A stretch of 64,000 nt of DNA from Sphingobium sp. KCTC 72723 (lineage in GTDB: Bacteria; Pseudomonadota; Alphaproteobacteria; Sphingomonadales; Sphingomonadaceae), in assembly GCF_014280435.1 (NCBI RefSeq), contig NZ_CP060388.1, positions 4,062,001-4,126,000 on the forward strand, in the 5' to 3' direction. Below the pieces are notes generated by a model. That model saw only the letters and a list, made by a program, of their open reading frames with translations. It searched no databases and was not told where the DNA came from. Shown here in pieces: positions 55,164-62,834 of the stretch; position 1 is the first letter of the stretch, and each line of letters opens with the position of its first letter. The translations under genes were made by a program, and so were the position numbers.

Positions 55164-57791
55164 AAAGGGGGTCGGGCCATCATCGTCAGGAACCGCTCGC
55201 TCGCCGCTGCCGCCCTCTTCCGAGACCGGCACCGTGTAACCCGTCGCCCTTTCGAACAGCTTACGGGCCTCGGCCAGTGGCGGGAACGGATACATCCGGG
55301 CCTGCCCACGATTGGGATCGTTAGGATCGCGCAAATTCTTGGTGTCGAACCCGCGCGGCATAAAGCGCGTCAGCCGCGTCTTGATGCGCTGCTCGTCCCC
55401 TCTGTGCCCCAGTTGGCGTGCGAAATAGCGATAGTCCTTCATGACGGCCGCCACCGGGACCCACCGCGTTTCGGTCTGGCTCCAGGGATAAGCGGGCGTC
55501 TCGGCCTCACCCGACAGGATGTTGATGCCGTCCTGCAGCCGGGAAAAATACCAAGCGGCAACCGGATCATTGGACAGGTTCAACAGCTTCTGCTGCCGCA
55601 GCGCGTCCGTCTCAGGGATGCTTTCCGGGTTCCAACCGGTAATGTCACGAGCAAGCAGCTCGCCCAGCATCGCTTCATACCCCCCGGTTTCCATCTGCTC
55701 GATCAGGTCGCCAAAATAGCGTCGGCGCGCGTCAGGGTCGTCCTGATGGGGATTGGTCACTTCGAACACGGCATATCGGCGCTCCCGCGCATCGGCGCGG
55801 ACTACATGGTCGTTATTGCTGGTCATGATCATGCGGAGATGATTCGGCGCGGTCCAGTTTGAGAAGAACTTATCTTCTACCCGAAGCGTCGGGCGCGTGA
55901 TCAGATCCTTGAAAATTCCGTCCTGGGTTCGATTGCTGGCGGCAACCGCTTCTTCGAGGCCCAGCAGCAGGGTGCTCTCAAGGCGGGCGTTGAACTTGCC
56001 CAGGACATCGTCAGCCAGCGCCGTGACGAACGCCGCTTCGCCAAAAAGATGGGCCAGCAACTGGATCAGGATGCTCTTGCCAGCACCCTTATAGCCCATC
56101 AGCACAAGCGCCACGCCCAGCGGTTTGCGCAACCATTGTACGCAACCGGCCAGCCAGTTCATGAGATAGGCGAACGAAGCATCGTCGCGGTTGCAGACGT
56201 TTTCGCGAAGGTGGCGCTTCAACAGTGCCCAGCCTTCTGGGTTATCGACCGCCTCCACGGCGAAACCGCGCCAGCTGTTCAGGACGCCAGTCTGCGGCTT
56301 GTCGTGCCCCGGCAGGAACATGATGCGATCGAACTGACGACGGCGGCCGTCGTCGAACCAGTGCTTACCCCTGGGCTTAAACACCGGGTCACCTTCCTTA
56401 CTGGTTCCCACGGGCACACTCATGACGTAGCGATCCTGGAACGCCTGCTTGGGCAGATAGTCGACGGTATAACGATCAAACCGCTCGTCAAAAATCTCCT
56501 CCATCACGACGGTACGACTGCCGCGCGTCACGATGGCGTGGTCGCGGTTCATGTTTTCCACATGTGCAAGAGCAAAGGCGGCAAAGTCGATCGCGACGTT
56601 CGGCTTGTCGTCACCCACATCAAGGCTGGCGTTGAAGGCGGCACGGAAAAGCCACAGCAGGGAGTCGGCCGTGAAGGCGGTGTCCTGCGCATATTTGTTG
56701 AAGAGGCGCTGCGGCTCCCCTTCGCGGTACTTTGCACCCCGACGCGACCATTCGTCCGCCATATCGACGGCAGCCGTGCCGAATGCGAAATAGAGCGAGC
56801 GTAGGATGCGATGCCAGTGTCCCGACTCGTCCGGGTCGATCAGCGAAAGACAGGTTTCCACCGCGTCCTTATCGACGCGGCTGTAACCCACCTTCAGTCC
56901 CAGGATGCGGCGGGCCGCCGCTTTCTTCACCGGATCGTGAAGAAGCTGGCGCGCTTCGCTTTTGGACATGGGACGAGCCGTCTTGATCAAATCGGACAAC
57001 AGATTGGTGTGCAGTTCCACAGGAATCTGGTCGGCTAAGTCCCACTTGGGCGGGAACTCCGGGGGGACCAGCACCATAGCCGCAGATTTGGCACCGGCTT
57101 CTATAGCGCGCGCAAGAAAGCGGCGCATCCCGTTCCGACCGACAGGATCGTTGTCAGGCCAGCCGACGACCGTGCGACCGTTAAGGGCCGACATGTCCAC
57201 GCGATCTATTGCGCCAGTCGTCGCCCCGCCGGGCCAGCAGATGACCTTTTCGGCAATGAACGTGACACGAGCAGCGGCCGCAGCCTTCTCCCCCTCGACC
57301 ACCAAAACCAGGCTTTCAGGGCAATCTGCCAGGATATTGAGACCGCAGAGCGGTCGGGTGCCAGGGATGCTGGTCCACCAAAAGACATTCTCCCCCGTCG
57401 TCTCGCTACGGCCGCAATAGCGCAGCACGCGGACCTGCTTGCGTTCCGATTCGTGACGATAGTGAACCACCTGCATCAGCAACTGCCCTTCAGCATCGGG
57501 ATAATCATAAGCGGTGGCTCGGAAGCCAGCGGCTAACAGGCGGTCGTGCCCGTTGCGCTCCTTGGCGGGCAGCGCATCCAGCACCTCGTTGCCGCGCGCG
57601 TCGCCCGGGAAGGCCACAATGCCACCGGTCTTATGGTTGCCTGCGCGAACGCCCTCAGCGACCCGCTCCACGATGGGACGATCCTGGATGGCATTGTAGG
57701 CTTCGCGGTCATCAGCGCTAAGGCCGATGGGTGTCAGGTCTTCTTTGCCGTCCTCACCATAGAGGGCGACGTGGGTGTTGAAATCGTTCAC
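55161..57791 (-). CDS. Primase-helicase (Toprim + DUF5906 type replication protein)
   Basis: An 876-residue element replication protein. A Toprim-like region (LVLVVEGEKAAAAARV at about residue 163; VVGWPDNDPVGRNGMRRF later) should hold primase activity. The C-terminal DUF5906/P4-type superfamily III helicase has Walker A GYKGAGKSILIQLLAHLFG (about residues 565-583), LLGLEEAVAAS and the sensor-like TSNNDHVVRADARERRYAVFEV. GTG 57791 is preferred because AGGAG lies 7 bases upstream; the longer frame lacks a site. A 59-residue gene is just upstream in the same operon. Similar proteins drive replication of satellites and plasmids; here it probably replicates the excised element. Confidence 0.9.
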   Translation of the reverse strand: MNDFNTHVALYGEDGKEDLTPIGLSADDREAYNAIQDRPIVERVAEGVRAGNHKTGGIVAFPGDARGNEVLDALPAKERNGHDRLLAAGFRATAYDYPDAEGQLLMQVVHYRHESERKQVRVLRYCGRSETTGENVFWWTSIPGTRPLCGLNILADCPESLVLVVEGEKAAAAARVTFIAEKVICWPGGATTGAIDRVDMSALNGRTVVGWPDNDPVGRNGMRRFLARAIEAGAKSAAMVLVPPEFPPKWDLADQIPVELHTNLLSDLIKTARPMSKSEARQLLHDPVKKAAARRILGLKVGYSRVDKDAVETCLSLIDPDESGHWHRILRSLYFAFGTAAVDMADEWSRRGAKYREGEPQRLFNKYAQDTAFTADSLLWLFRAAFNASLDVGDDKPNVAIDFAAFALAHVENMNRDHAIVTRGSRTVVMEEIFDERFDRYTVDYLPKQAFQDRYVMSVPVGTSKEGDPVFKPRGKHWFDDGRRRQFDRIMFLPGHDKPQTGVLNSWRGFAVEAVDNPEGWALLKRHLRENVCNRDDASFAYLMNWLAGCVQWLRKPLGVALVLMGYKGAGKSILIQLLAHLFGEAAFVTALADDVLGKFNARLESTLLLGLEEAVAASNRTQDGIFKDLITRPTLRVEDKFFSNWTAPNHLRMIMTSNNDHVVRADARERRYAVFEVTNPHQDDPDARRRYFGDLIEQMETGGYEAMLGELLARDITGWNPESIPETDALRQQKLLNLSNDPVAAWYFSRLQDGINILSGEAETPAYPWSQTETRWVPVAAVMKDYRYFARQLGHRGDEQRIKTRLTRFMPRGFDTKNLRDPNDPNRGQARMYPFPPLAEARKLFERATGYTVPVSEEGGSGERAVPDDDGPTPF

Positions 57792-57903
57792 GGAAATCTC
57801 CTGGCCGTTCGGGCCAAATAGGTGGGCGCGTGGGCGCGTGGGCACGTTGCGCGCATGGCGCTCGTGGGAAAAGGGGAGGCGGGGTTGCCCGCCTCCCGTC
57901 GGG

Positions 57904-58083
57904 TTAAAAGGGCAACTGCTCGCTATCGTCGGGAAAAACATCGGGGTTGCCGTCCCATTCGAGGCGGTCCTTCATGGGTCCGAGTTCTTCCTCGTCCGTA
58001 CCGATCAGGCGATCCCAATCCGCTGCGCGGTCGGGAACGTCGAAATCTTCTTGGGCAATGTACAGGTCTTTTAGCTTTCCCAT
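57904..58083 (-). CDS. Small acidic protein upstream of the primase-helicase
   Basis: A 59-residue protein starting [20 protein letters not shown], continuing [20 protein letters not shown] and ending [10 protein letters not shown]. It is acidic and predicted soluble, and precedes the replication gene in the same direction by 112 bases. The length is just under common cut-offs, so it is easily missed. I do not recognise the family; a role in priming or copy control is only a guess from position. Confidence 0.6.
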   Translation of the reverse strand: MGKLKDLYIAQEDFDVPDRAADWDRLIGTDEEELGPMKDRLEWDGNPDVFPDDSEQLPF

Positions 58084-58162
58084 CTGGCTCTATCTCTTTC
58101 AGCGCGGCGAGAGGGTGGGGTCATCCCGAACGTCACATCAATGCCCTGTCGCGGTCATTGTG

Positions 58163-58178
58163 CTTTACACAACCTGCT
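58163..58178. other. attR: right junction of the integrative element
   Basis: CTTTACACAACC is the exact reverse complement of the left element arm and overlaps CTGCT (58174-58178), after which comM resumes with GATGGTCGGGCC in the correct frame. Confidence 0.8.
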
Positions 58179-58265
58179 GATGGTCGGGCCGCCTGGTGCG
58201 GGCAAATCTTTAATGGCAAGTTGCCTGCCCGGCATCCTGCCGCAACTGACGCCGGGCGAAGCGCT
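58179..58265 (+). pseudogene. comM: comM (yifB) fragment 2 of 3: Walker A region
   Basis: A short in-frame continuation of the interrupted gene. Including the preceding CTGCT it reads [20 protein letters not shown], then [12 protein letters not shown]. This is the Walker A motif and the following helix that fragment 1 lacks. It ends in the 8-bp sequence GAAGCGCT (58258-58265), where an IS1595-family element begins. Confidence 0.92.
58258..58265. repeat. Target site duplication, left copy (GAAGCGCT)
   Basis: GAAGCGCT lies immediately before the left end of the transposon and is repeated exactly at 61435-61442. In comM it encodes the Glu-Ala-Leu of PGEALETS. Confidence 0.93.
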
Positions 58266-58291
58266 CGGCATTATGTAGCAAACGCACCAAG
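58266..58291. repeat. Terminal inverted repeat, left (IS1595-type)
   Basis: 26 bases exactly complementary to 61409-61434; it starts with CGGCATTATG. The GGC start is typical of the IS1595 family. Confidence 0.95.
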
Positions 58292-58354
58292 GCGATTACG
58301 TTCGCCATTGTGCGCGCTGCGTGTGCCCCCGTTTAAGGGGTAAAGAGCGTGTCT

Positions 58355-59332
58355 TTAAGTTCGATAGTTGTAATCGTTGCCGCCCTCTTCTGTAATCCAA
58401 TCATGGGAAAAAGAGTGGCGGAAACAAAACCCGGTTTCGTGGATAATGTTGTTTACGTCTCGATACACCACATTCCCATAAAGGAAATGGCTGTAATCGT
58501 TCATGGAGATAAGCATCAAAAAAGTCTCCCGCTGACTACGATAGGGTTCGGGGGTTTTATCATTGATAACCATGGCCCTATTACCACTGTCAGAAAACTT
58601 ACGGCTCTCAGCGGATGGAGGAAGGACCAAGGTGTCTCTCAGTTTTTCGTTAAATTTGTGGATTCTAGATCGATACAGCTTTTGCTCGTTGGTCGGATTG
58701 GGATAAAAATGTCCCGGCATTGGCGGGACGATGTCATACGCAACGACTTGGCAAAGTATCTTATCAATAATAGCGGGGCTTGCACCGAAGTTGGTCAATT
58801 TGAATCCAAATTCAAATGGCCAGCCTTCACTCATCCATTTCGTGGCGTTTGTATCTACAACCTCAACAAAAACCCAAGGGCGGATCGCTTTTTCAGCGAT
58901 CTCATTAGATTTTCTGGTTTCGACAACGGCATTCAAGGCGGCCATTGCTCCTTTTTCAGTCTCGATAGCGGCTTTCTTGGCATACCAAGCGGCGAAGCCA
59001 GCGGCGATCAAAGTGGCAGCACCTATGACGGCTCCAACGCAACCGAGCCAAAAGGTGCGCCTAGTCCAATCGGCGGAATCTTTGGCGGCATCAGCAGCCT
59101 TCCACTGGGCGCAAAGATCGGATTGACGATTGTCCTTACCGGCCTCGCATCCTGCATCTGGCTCTGGTCGTTCATTCGCCTGCTCAATGGCCGTAGCAAT
59201 GTTCCGCAATGCCTCGGTGCTGGCATTCTGGGCGTCGGCTTGATTGCGATCAGCGGCCTGTTTTTCTGGTGATGCCGCTAAGATCAGCCATCCGAAAGCC
59301 GCAAGGATGATGTACCGATAGCTTCCAGACAT
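58355..59332 (-). CDS. Passenger membrane protein, unknown function
   Basis: A 325-residue protein with an N-terminal signal-like hydrophobic stretch (YIILAAFGWLILAAS), a charged periplasmic stretch with Cys, a central helix pair (TFWLGCVGAVIGAATLIAAG, FAAWYAKKAAIE) and a soluble C-terminal domain with a beta pattern (IRPWVFVEVVDTNATKWMSEG, GNVVYRDVNNIIHETGFCFRH). Similar proteins recur in sphingomonad mobile elements, without known role. It is a passenger of the IS1595-type transposon. Confidence 0.75.
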   Translation of the reverse strand: MSGSYRYIILAAFGWLILAASPEKQAADRNQADAQNASTEALRNIATAIEQANERPEPDAGCEAGKDNRQSDLCAQWKAADAAKDSADWTRRTFWLGCVGAVIGAATLIAAGFAAWYAKKAAIETEKGAMAALNAVVETRKSNEIAEKAIRPWVFVEVVDTNATKWMSEGWPFEFGFKLTNFGASPAIIDKILCQVVAYDIVPPMPGHFYPNPTNEQKLYRSRIHKFNEKLRDTLVLPPSAESRKFSDSGNRAMVINDKTPEPYRSQRETFLMLISMNDYSHFLYGNVVYRDVNNIIHETGFCFRHSFSHDWITEEGGNDYNYRT

Positions 59333-59517
59333 TGCACCAAAAACACCGCCGTAAATTTGCCCCGACTCAGCTTGTTCCTGATATTCGGCTCAGAGTCCAT
59401 CACGCCTATGTCAGCCAACTTCCCCACGAGTTCAGCATAGGACAGGCCACGGCGCTTTAGCTCGCCTTTGAGCATCCCTTTTACCTTATCTTCCCATTCT
59501 TTTTCCGGTTTTGCCAC
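59284..59517 (-). CDS. DUF6471 small protein
   Basis: A 77-residue protein with WEDKVKGMLKGELKRRGLSY and EPNIRNKLSRGKFTAVFLVQ. The pattern of an HTH-like helical bundle matches DUF6471, which is often found beside transposase genes. The start overlaps the previous passenger by 49 bases. It may regulate the transposase promoter, which lies just upstream on the other strand. Confidence 0.82.
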   Translation of the reverse strand: MAKPEKEWEDKVKGMLKGELKRRGLSYAELVGKLADIGVMDSEPNIRNKLSRGKFTAVFLVQCLEAIGTSSLRLSDG

Positions 59518-59623
59518 GATCGTATCTCCAATGATGTTGGATGCATCATATTCGATACGTTTGTCATTGACAACAGTGCATAAATGTCATTATATACGAT
59601 GCATAAGCAACGGATACGATGAC

Positions 59624-60580
59624 ATGCAACACTTTCTCCTTTCTTCCAAAGCCCGCACGATCAGCCTCAAGGCTGTTTTCACCATGGGCGAGGATAAGGC
59701 GTATCAGACCTTTTGCGATATGCGCTGGGATGAGACGGACGGCGAGCCTGTGTGTCCGCGTTGCGGCTGCGTGGAAGCCTACAGCATTTCGACCCGCCGC
59801 AAGTTCAAGTGCGTTGGTTGTCATCACCAGTTCAGCGTCACTAGCGGCACGATCTTCGCAAGCCGCAAAATGTCGTTCACCGACTTGCTGGCCGCGATCG
59901 TCATTTTCGTGAACGGCGCAAAGGGCGTGGCCGCGCTTCAATTGAGCCGCGATCTGGACTGCCAGTATAAGACCGCTTTCGTTCTCACGCATAAGCTGCG
60001 TGAAGCAATGGCGCGTGAGCAAATGGGTCGCCAGCTTGACGGCGTGGTCGAAATAGACGGCGCTTATTTCGGTGGATACAGCAAGCAGGAAAACCGTAAG
60101 GAGGATCGCAAGGATCGGCGCTTGAAGGCTAACCTCACAGGCAAGCGCCAGTGCGTTGTCATCATGCGTGAGCGTAACGGCAAATCGCTACCCTTCATCG
60201 TCCGCAACGAAGGTGATGCTGTTCCTTATGTCCGCGATCATGTCGGCACCGTCGCCACGATCATGGCCGACGAAGGCACGGGCTGGGACGCCCTTCACGC
60301 CGGTTGGGATACGCGCCGCGTCAATCACTCGGTTGCGTTTCTCGACAAGGGCGCTTGCACCAACCAAGCCGAAAGCTACTTCTCGCGCCTGCGCCGCATG
60401 GAAGTCGGAACGCACCACCATATCGCTGGCCCCTACATCGGCCAGTATGCCCGTGAGGCTTCGTGGCGTGAGGACAATCGCCGCGTTGATAACGGAACGC
60501 AGGCCGCAATGGTTACGACTGCTGCGATGGATGCGCCGGTTAGCCGCCAGTGGAAGGGCTATTGGCAGCGGGAGGCTTGA
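59624..60580 (+). CDS. IS1595-family transposase
   Basis: A 318-residue DDE transposase. The N-terminal zinc ribbon has CPRCGC and CVGCHHQFSVTSGTIF. The catalytic core shows VVEIDGAYFGGYSK (first Asp), IMADEGTGWDALH (second Asp) and the third-acid region NQAESYFSRLRRMEVG, as in ISXO2-like members. It starts at ATG 59624 in the centre of the element, in the opposite orientation to its passengers. Confidence 0.95.
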   Translation: MQHFLLSSKARTISLKAVFTMGEDKAYQTFCDMRWDETDGEPVCPRCGCVEAYSISTRRKFKCVGCHHQFSVTSGTIFASRKMSFTDLLAAIVIFVNGAKGVAALQLSRDLDCQYKTAFVLTHKLREAMAREQMGRQLDGVVEIDGAYFGGYSKQENRKEDRKDRRLKANLTGKRQCVVIMRERNGKSLPFIVRNEGDAVPYVRDHVGTVATIMADEGTGWDALHAGWDTRRVNHSVAFLDKGACTNQAESYFSRLRRMEVGTHHHIAGPYIGQYAREASWREDNRRVDNGTQAAMVTTAAMDAPVSRQWKGYWQREA

Positions 60581-60656
60581 CACTCGATTCACATAATGAT
60601 TCAAGGGGGAAGGCCGCCACGGTTCCCGTGACGACCCCCTTTCAGATCAACGCGGC

Positions 60657-60791
60657 TCAGTTTGTTGGCCGACCGCGCGAGTCTTTCTTGAAGGTTTCGA
60701 CAATAGCGCCTGAACGCCGTTGCTCTGCCTCCCTGACGGTGACGAACTGACCATTGTCAGCATCGCGACCGCGTTTTCCCGTCTTGCTCAT
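60657..60791 (-). CDS. 44-residue passenger protein
   Basis: MSKTGKRGRDADNGQFVTVR continuing EAEQRRSGAIVETFKKDSRG and RPTN. The basic N terminus and charged tail are typical of a small sphingomonad family seen near IS1595-type elements. Function is unknown. Confidence 0.6.
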   Translation of the reverse strand: MSKTGKRGRDADNGQFVTVREAEQRRSGAIVETFKKDSRGRPTN

Positions 60792-60934
60792 TGGATATAT
60801 CCTTTGACAAGCGGGCGGTCGGGCCGCCCACCCTGAGGCACCGATTGCGCCCCCGCGTATAGGCAGCAAGCAGTCCCAGGGAGTTGGCCCTGTAACCATG
60901 TTGATCGGTCAAAACGATTCGCGCAAGACGCCGT

Positions 60935-61366
60935 CTATCTCGCGATCTCCCAAAGCAACCAAAGCCCCGTTTCCTCCACCGACCGCACAAGCCCCGCTTG
61001 CCGCTTGTCGCGCAGCACGTGACCCACGCGCCGCGTCATGATGTTAAGGATACCCGCGTCATTCTGTAGCCCGCGCTGGTCGACGATCATGGACGCTAAC
61101 TCCCGCGTGGATAGCGGCCCCTTGGCAACGCGCAGGATCGACAGAACGGCACGGCTCATTTCCCCGCGCTTGCTCCACGACTTTGGTGGGGCGAATATCT
61201 TGGGCAAGACGCTCTCCTGCACGAAGTCAGGCGCGAACAGCCGTAGCGTGGCGTCCAAATGCTCAAGGTCGGTCGATAGCTGCTGTAGGCGAGCGTGGCA
61301 CAAAGCAATCTCGCCGGTCATCTCTGCGCGCTTCCGTTTGAGCGCGTCTAAGGCATAGTCTGTCAT
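60935..61366 (-). CDS. Coiled-coil and winged-helix passenger protein
   Basis: A 143-residue protein with an N-terminal coiled coil (LDALKRKRAEMTGEIALCHA, RLQQLSTDLEHLDATLRLFA) and a C-terminal winged-helix region (SRAVLSILRVAKGPLSTREL, ASMIVDQRGLQNDAGI, RVGHVLRDKRQAGLVRSVEE). It is a likely DNA-binding protein of the transposon. It is near the right end of the element. Confidence 0.7.
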   Translation of the reverse strand: MTDYALDALKRKRAEMTGEIALCHARLQQLSTDLEHLDATLRLFAPDFVQESVLPKIFAPPKSWSKRGEMSRAVLSILRVAKGPLSTRELASMIVDQRGLQNDAGILNIMTRRVGHVLRDKRQAGLVRSVEETGLWLLWEIAR

Positions 61367-61408
61367 ATGATGACATTACAGCACGCCAGCGATTACATCT
61401 ATCATTCG

Positions 61409-61434
61409 CTTGGTGCGTTTGCTACATAATGCCG
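61409..61434. repeat. Terminal inverted repeat, right (IS1595-type)
   Basis: Exactly complementary to 58266-58291; ends TACATAATGCCG. Confidence 0.95.
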
Positions 61435-61442
61435 GAAGCGCT
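61435..61442. repeat. Target site duplication, right copy (GAAGCGCT)
   Basis: Identical to 58258-58265, immediately outside the right terminal repeat. Confidence 0.93.
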
Positions 61443-62226
61443 GGAAACGTCGATGGTGGCCAGTGTGGCTGGCACGCTGGATGGCGGGCGGATCAGCCGG
61501 GCGCGCCCGTTTCGCAGCCCCCATCACAGCGCATCGATGGCGGCGCTGGTGGGCGGCGGGCTGAAGGCACGGCCGGGCGAGGTCAGCATGGCGCATCTTG
61601 GCGTGCTGTTTCTGGACGAACTTCCCGAATTTCAGCGCGCCGTGCTGGATTCGCTACGTCAGCCGCTGGAAACCGGCGAAGTGACAGTTGCCCGCGCCAA
61701 CGCGCATGTGACCTTCCCTGCGCGGGTGCAGTTGATCGCGGCGATGAACCCGTGCCGGTGCGGCCATCTGGGCGATCCTGCGCTGGCCTGTTCGCGCGCG
61801 CCACGCTGCGCCGCCGATTATCAGGCGAAGGTGTCGGGGCCGCTGCTCGATCGCATCGACCTGCATATCGAAGTGCAGGCGGTGACCGCTGCTGACCTGG
61901 TGCTGCCGCCGCCAGCAGAAGGATCAGCGGAGGTCGCCGCGCGCGTTGCCGCTGCTCGTGCGGTGCAGACTGCGCGTTATGCCGATACCAAGGTGCGCAC
62001 CAATGCCGAAGTGGATGGCGAACGGCTGGAAGAGGTTGCCGGACCCGACGAGGCGGGGCGTCAATTGCTGGCACAGGCGGCTGCTGCGATGAAGCTGTCG
62101 GCGCGGGGTTATACCCGCGTCCTGCGGGTTGCCCGCACCATTGCCGATCTGGCTGGCGCGGAGCGGGTAGGGCGGGTGCATATCGCCGAAGCGCTCAGCT
62201 ATCGCCGCCGTCCGCCGGTGAATTGA
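61435..62226 (+). pseudogene. comM: comM (yifB) fragment 3 of 3: AAA+ core and C-terminal domain
   Basis: The last 263 codons: EALETSMVASVAGTLDGGRI, the Walker B-like GVLFLDELPEFQRAVLD, AAMNPCRCGHLGDPALAC (Cys-rich part), SGPLLDRIDLHIEVQ and the Mg-chelatase C-terminal part RGYTRVLRVARTIADLAG. Removing one target duplication and both elements gives one 502-codon frame, which is normal for ComM. An internal start could in theory express the C-terminal part, but it lacks Walker A. Confidence 0.93.
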
Positions 62227-62230
62227 AAGC

Positions 62231-62341
62231 TCAGGGGAGCGGCTTGACGCTGAACAGCGTGAAAAAACCGATGGCGACCCCACCCAACGCAAAGCCGATC
62301 AGGAAGCGGCGAATATCGGGCCAGAAATCAGGCGTTTCCAC
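62231..62341 (-). CDS. Possible 36-residue membrane protein
   Basis: From GTG 62341 (GGGGAG 9-10 bases upstream) it reads METPDFWPDIRRFLIGFALG continuing GVAIGFFTLFSVKPLP: a soluble start and one transmembrane helix. A longer in-frame reading includes HHHHDG but has no start codon. It is too short to be certain. Confidence 0.4.
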   Translation of the reverse strand: METPDFWPDIRRFLIGFALGGVAIGFFTLFSVKPLP

Positions 62342-62414
62342 AGCATCCGTCTCCCCATCATGATGATGGTGGGGCGTATCGCGGGCGCTGCCCTCTATCC
62401 AGTGACAAATATGG

Positions 62415-62834
62415 TTAGCCGCTCTCGTTCGCGATCAGCTTGAGTTCGGCGACGGGGGCATTGTCCTTATGCGTGAAATGCCCCTCGATCCGGCTGCCCG
62501 GTTCGATCGTGATGCGTTCGTAACGCACGTCGCCGGTAATCCGGGCGGTGCTTTCCACGACCAGTTCTTCCGCTGTGATCGACCCGTCGACCAGTCCAGC
62601 CAGCCGCGCGCTCTGCGCTGTGACATGGCCGCATATGCGACTGTCTGGTCCCTGCACCAGCGCGGCGCAGCTGATGTCGCCTTCAACTACGCCATCGACA
62701 TGCAGGTCGACCGATGCCGACAGGTTGCCGCTGATCGTGACGTCGCCGCCGATCAGCGAAAAGGGCGTGTGCTTAGCCCCGGTTGCCGACATCGGCGAAC
62801 CGGGCCTTGGCGATTTGCTGGACTTGGAGAACAT
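62415..62834 (-). CDS. Bactofilin
   Basis: A 139-residue bactofilin that polymerises into cytoskeletal filaments without nucleotides. After a short disordered N terminus (MFSKSSKSPRPGSP) comes the beta-helix repeat core (TISGNLSASVDLHVDGVVEG, DISCAALVQGPDSRICGHVT, AQSARLAGLVDGSITAEELV, RITGDVRYERITIEPGSRIE). The start at 62834 lies inside the upstream M23 peptidase gene, a 62-base overlap. Bactofilins and M23 peptidases are often neighbours and cooperate in cell-shape control. Confidence 0.93.
   Translation of the reverse strand: MFSKSSKSPRPGSPMSATGAKHTPFSLIGGDVTISGNLSASVDLHVDGVVEGDISCAALVQGPDSRICGHVTAQSARLAGLVDGSITAEELVVESTARITGDVRYERITIEPGSRIEGHFTHKDNAPVAELKLIANESG

Larger units (their letters stand above)
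40756..58178. mobile_element. Integrative element inserted in comM (serine-integrase type, ~17.4 kb)
   Basis: The left end carries a large serine integrase and the right end a primase-helicase. The comM sequence stops at 40755 and resumes at 58179, with the 5-bp CTGCT (40751-40755 and 58174-58178) shared at both junctions. The DNA just inside each end is an inverted copy: GGTTGTGTAAAG at 40758-40769 and CTTTACACAACC at 58163-58174. Base composition is uneven: the integrase is AT-rich, and the rest is closer to the host but lower than core genes. No relaxase, type IV secretion genes or phage structural genes were found, so its transfer mode is unknown. It behaves like an integrative or satellite-type island. 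Confidence 0.9.
58266..61434. mobile_element. IS1595-family transposon with four passenger genes
   Basis: A 3169-bp element bounded by perfect 26-bp terminal inverted repeats (58266-58291 and 61409-61434, beginning CGGCATTATGTAGCAAACGC), flanked by an 8-bp direct repeat GAAGCGCT. It carries an IS1595-type DDE transposase with a zinc ribbon plus a membrane protein, a DUF6471 protein, a 44-residue protein and a coiled-coil/winged-helix protein, all four in the opposite orientation. The size, 8-bp duplication and passengers match the passenger-bearing subgroups of the family. It lies in comM outside the first element, in the piece that follows attR. Confidence 0.95.

Noticed and set aside
40756..58178. 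CRISPR array or Cas genes in the element
   Set aside because: The repeats found are few, inverted and non-uniformly placed, with no spacer array and no Cas genes.
58349..59272. 307-codon plus-strand frame in the transposon
   Set aside because: It is the shadow of the passenger membrane protein; the minus strand has the better hydrophobic and domain pattern.
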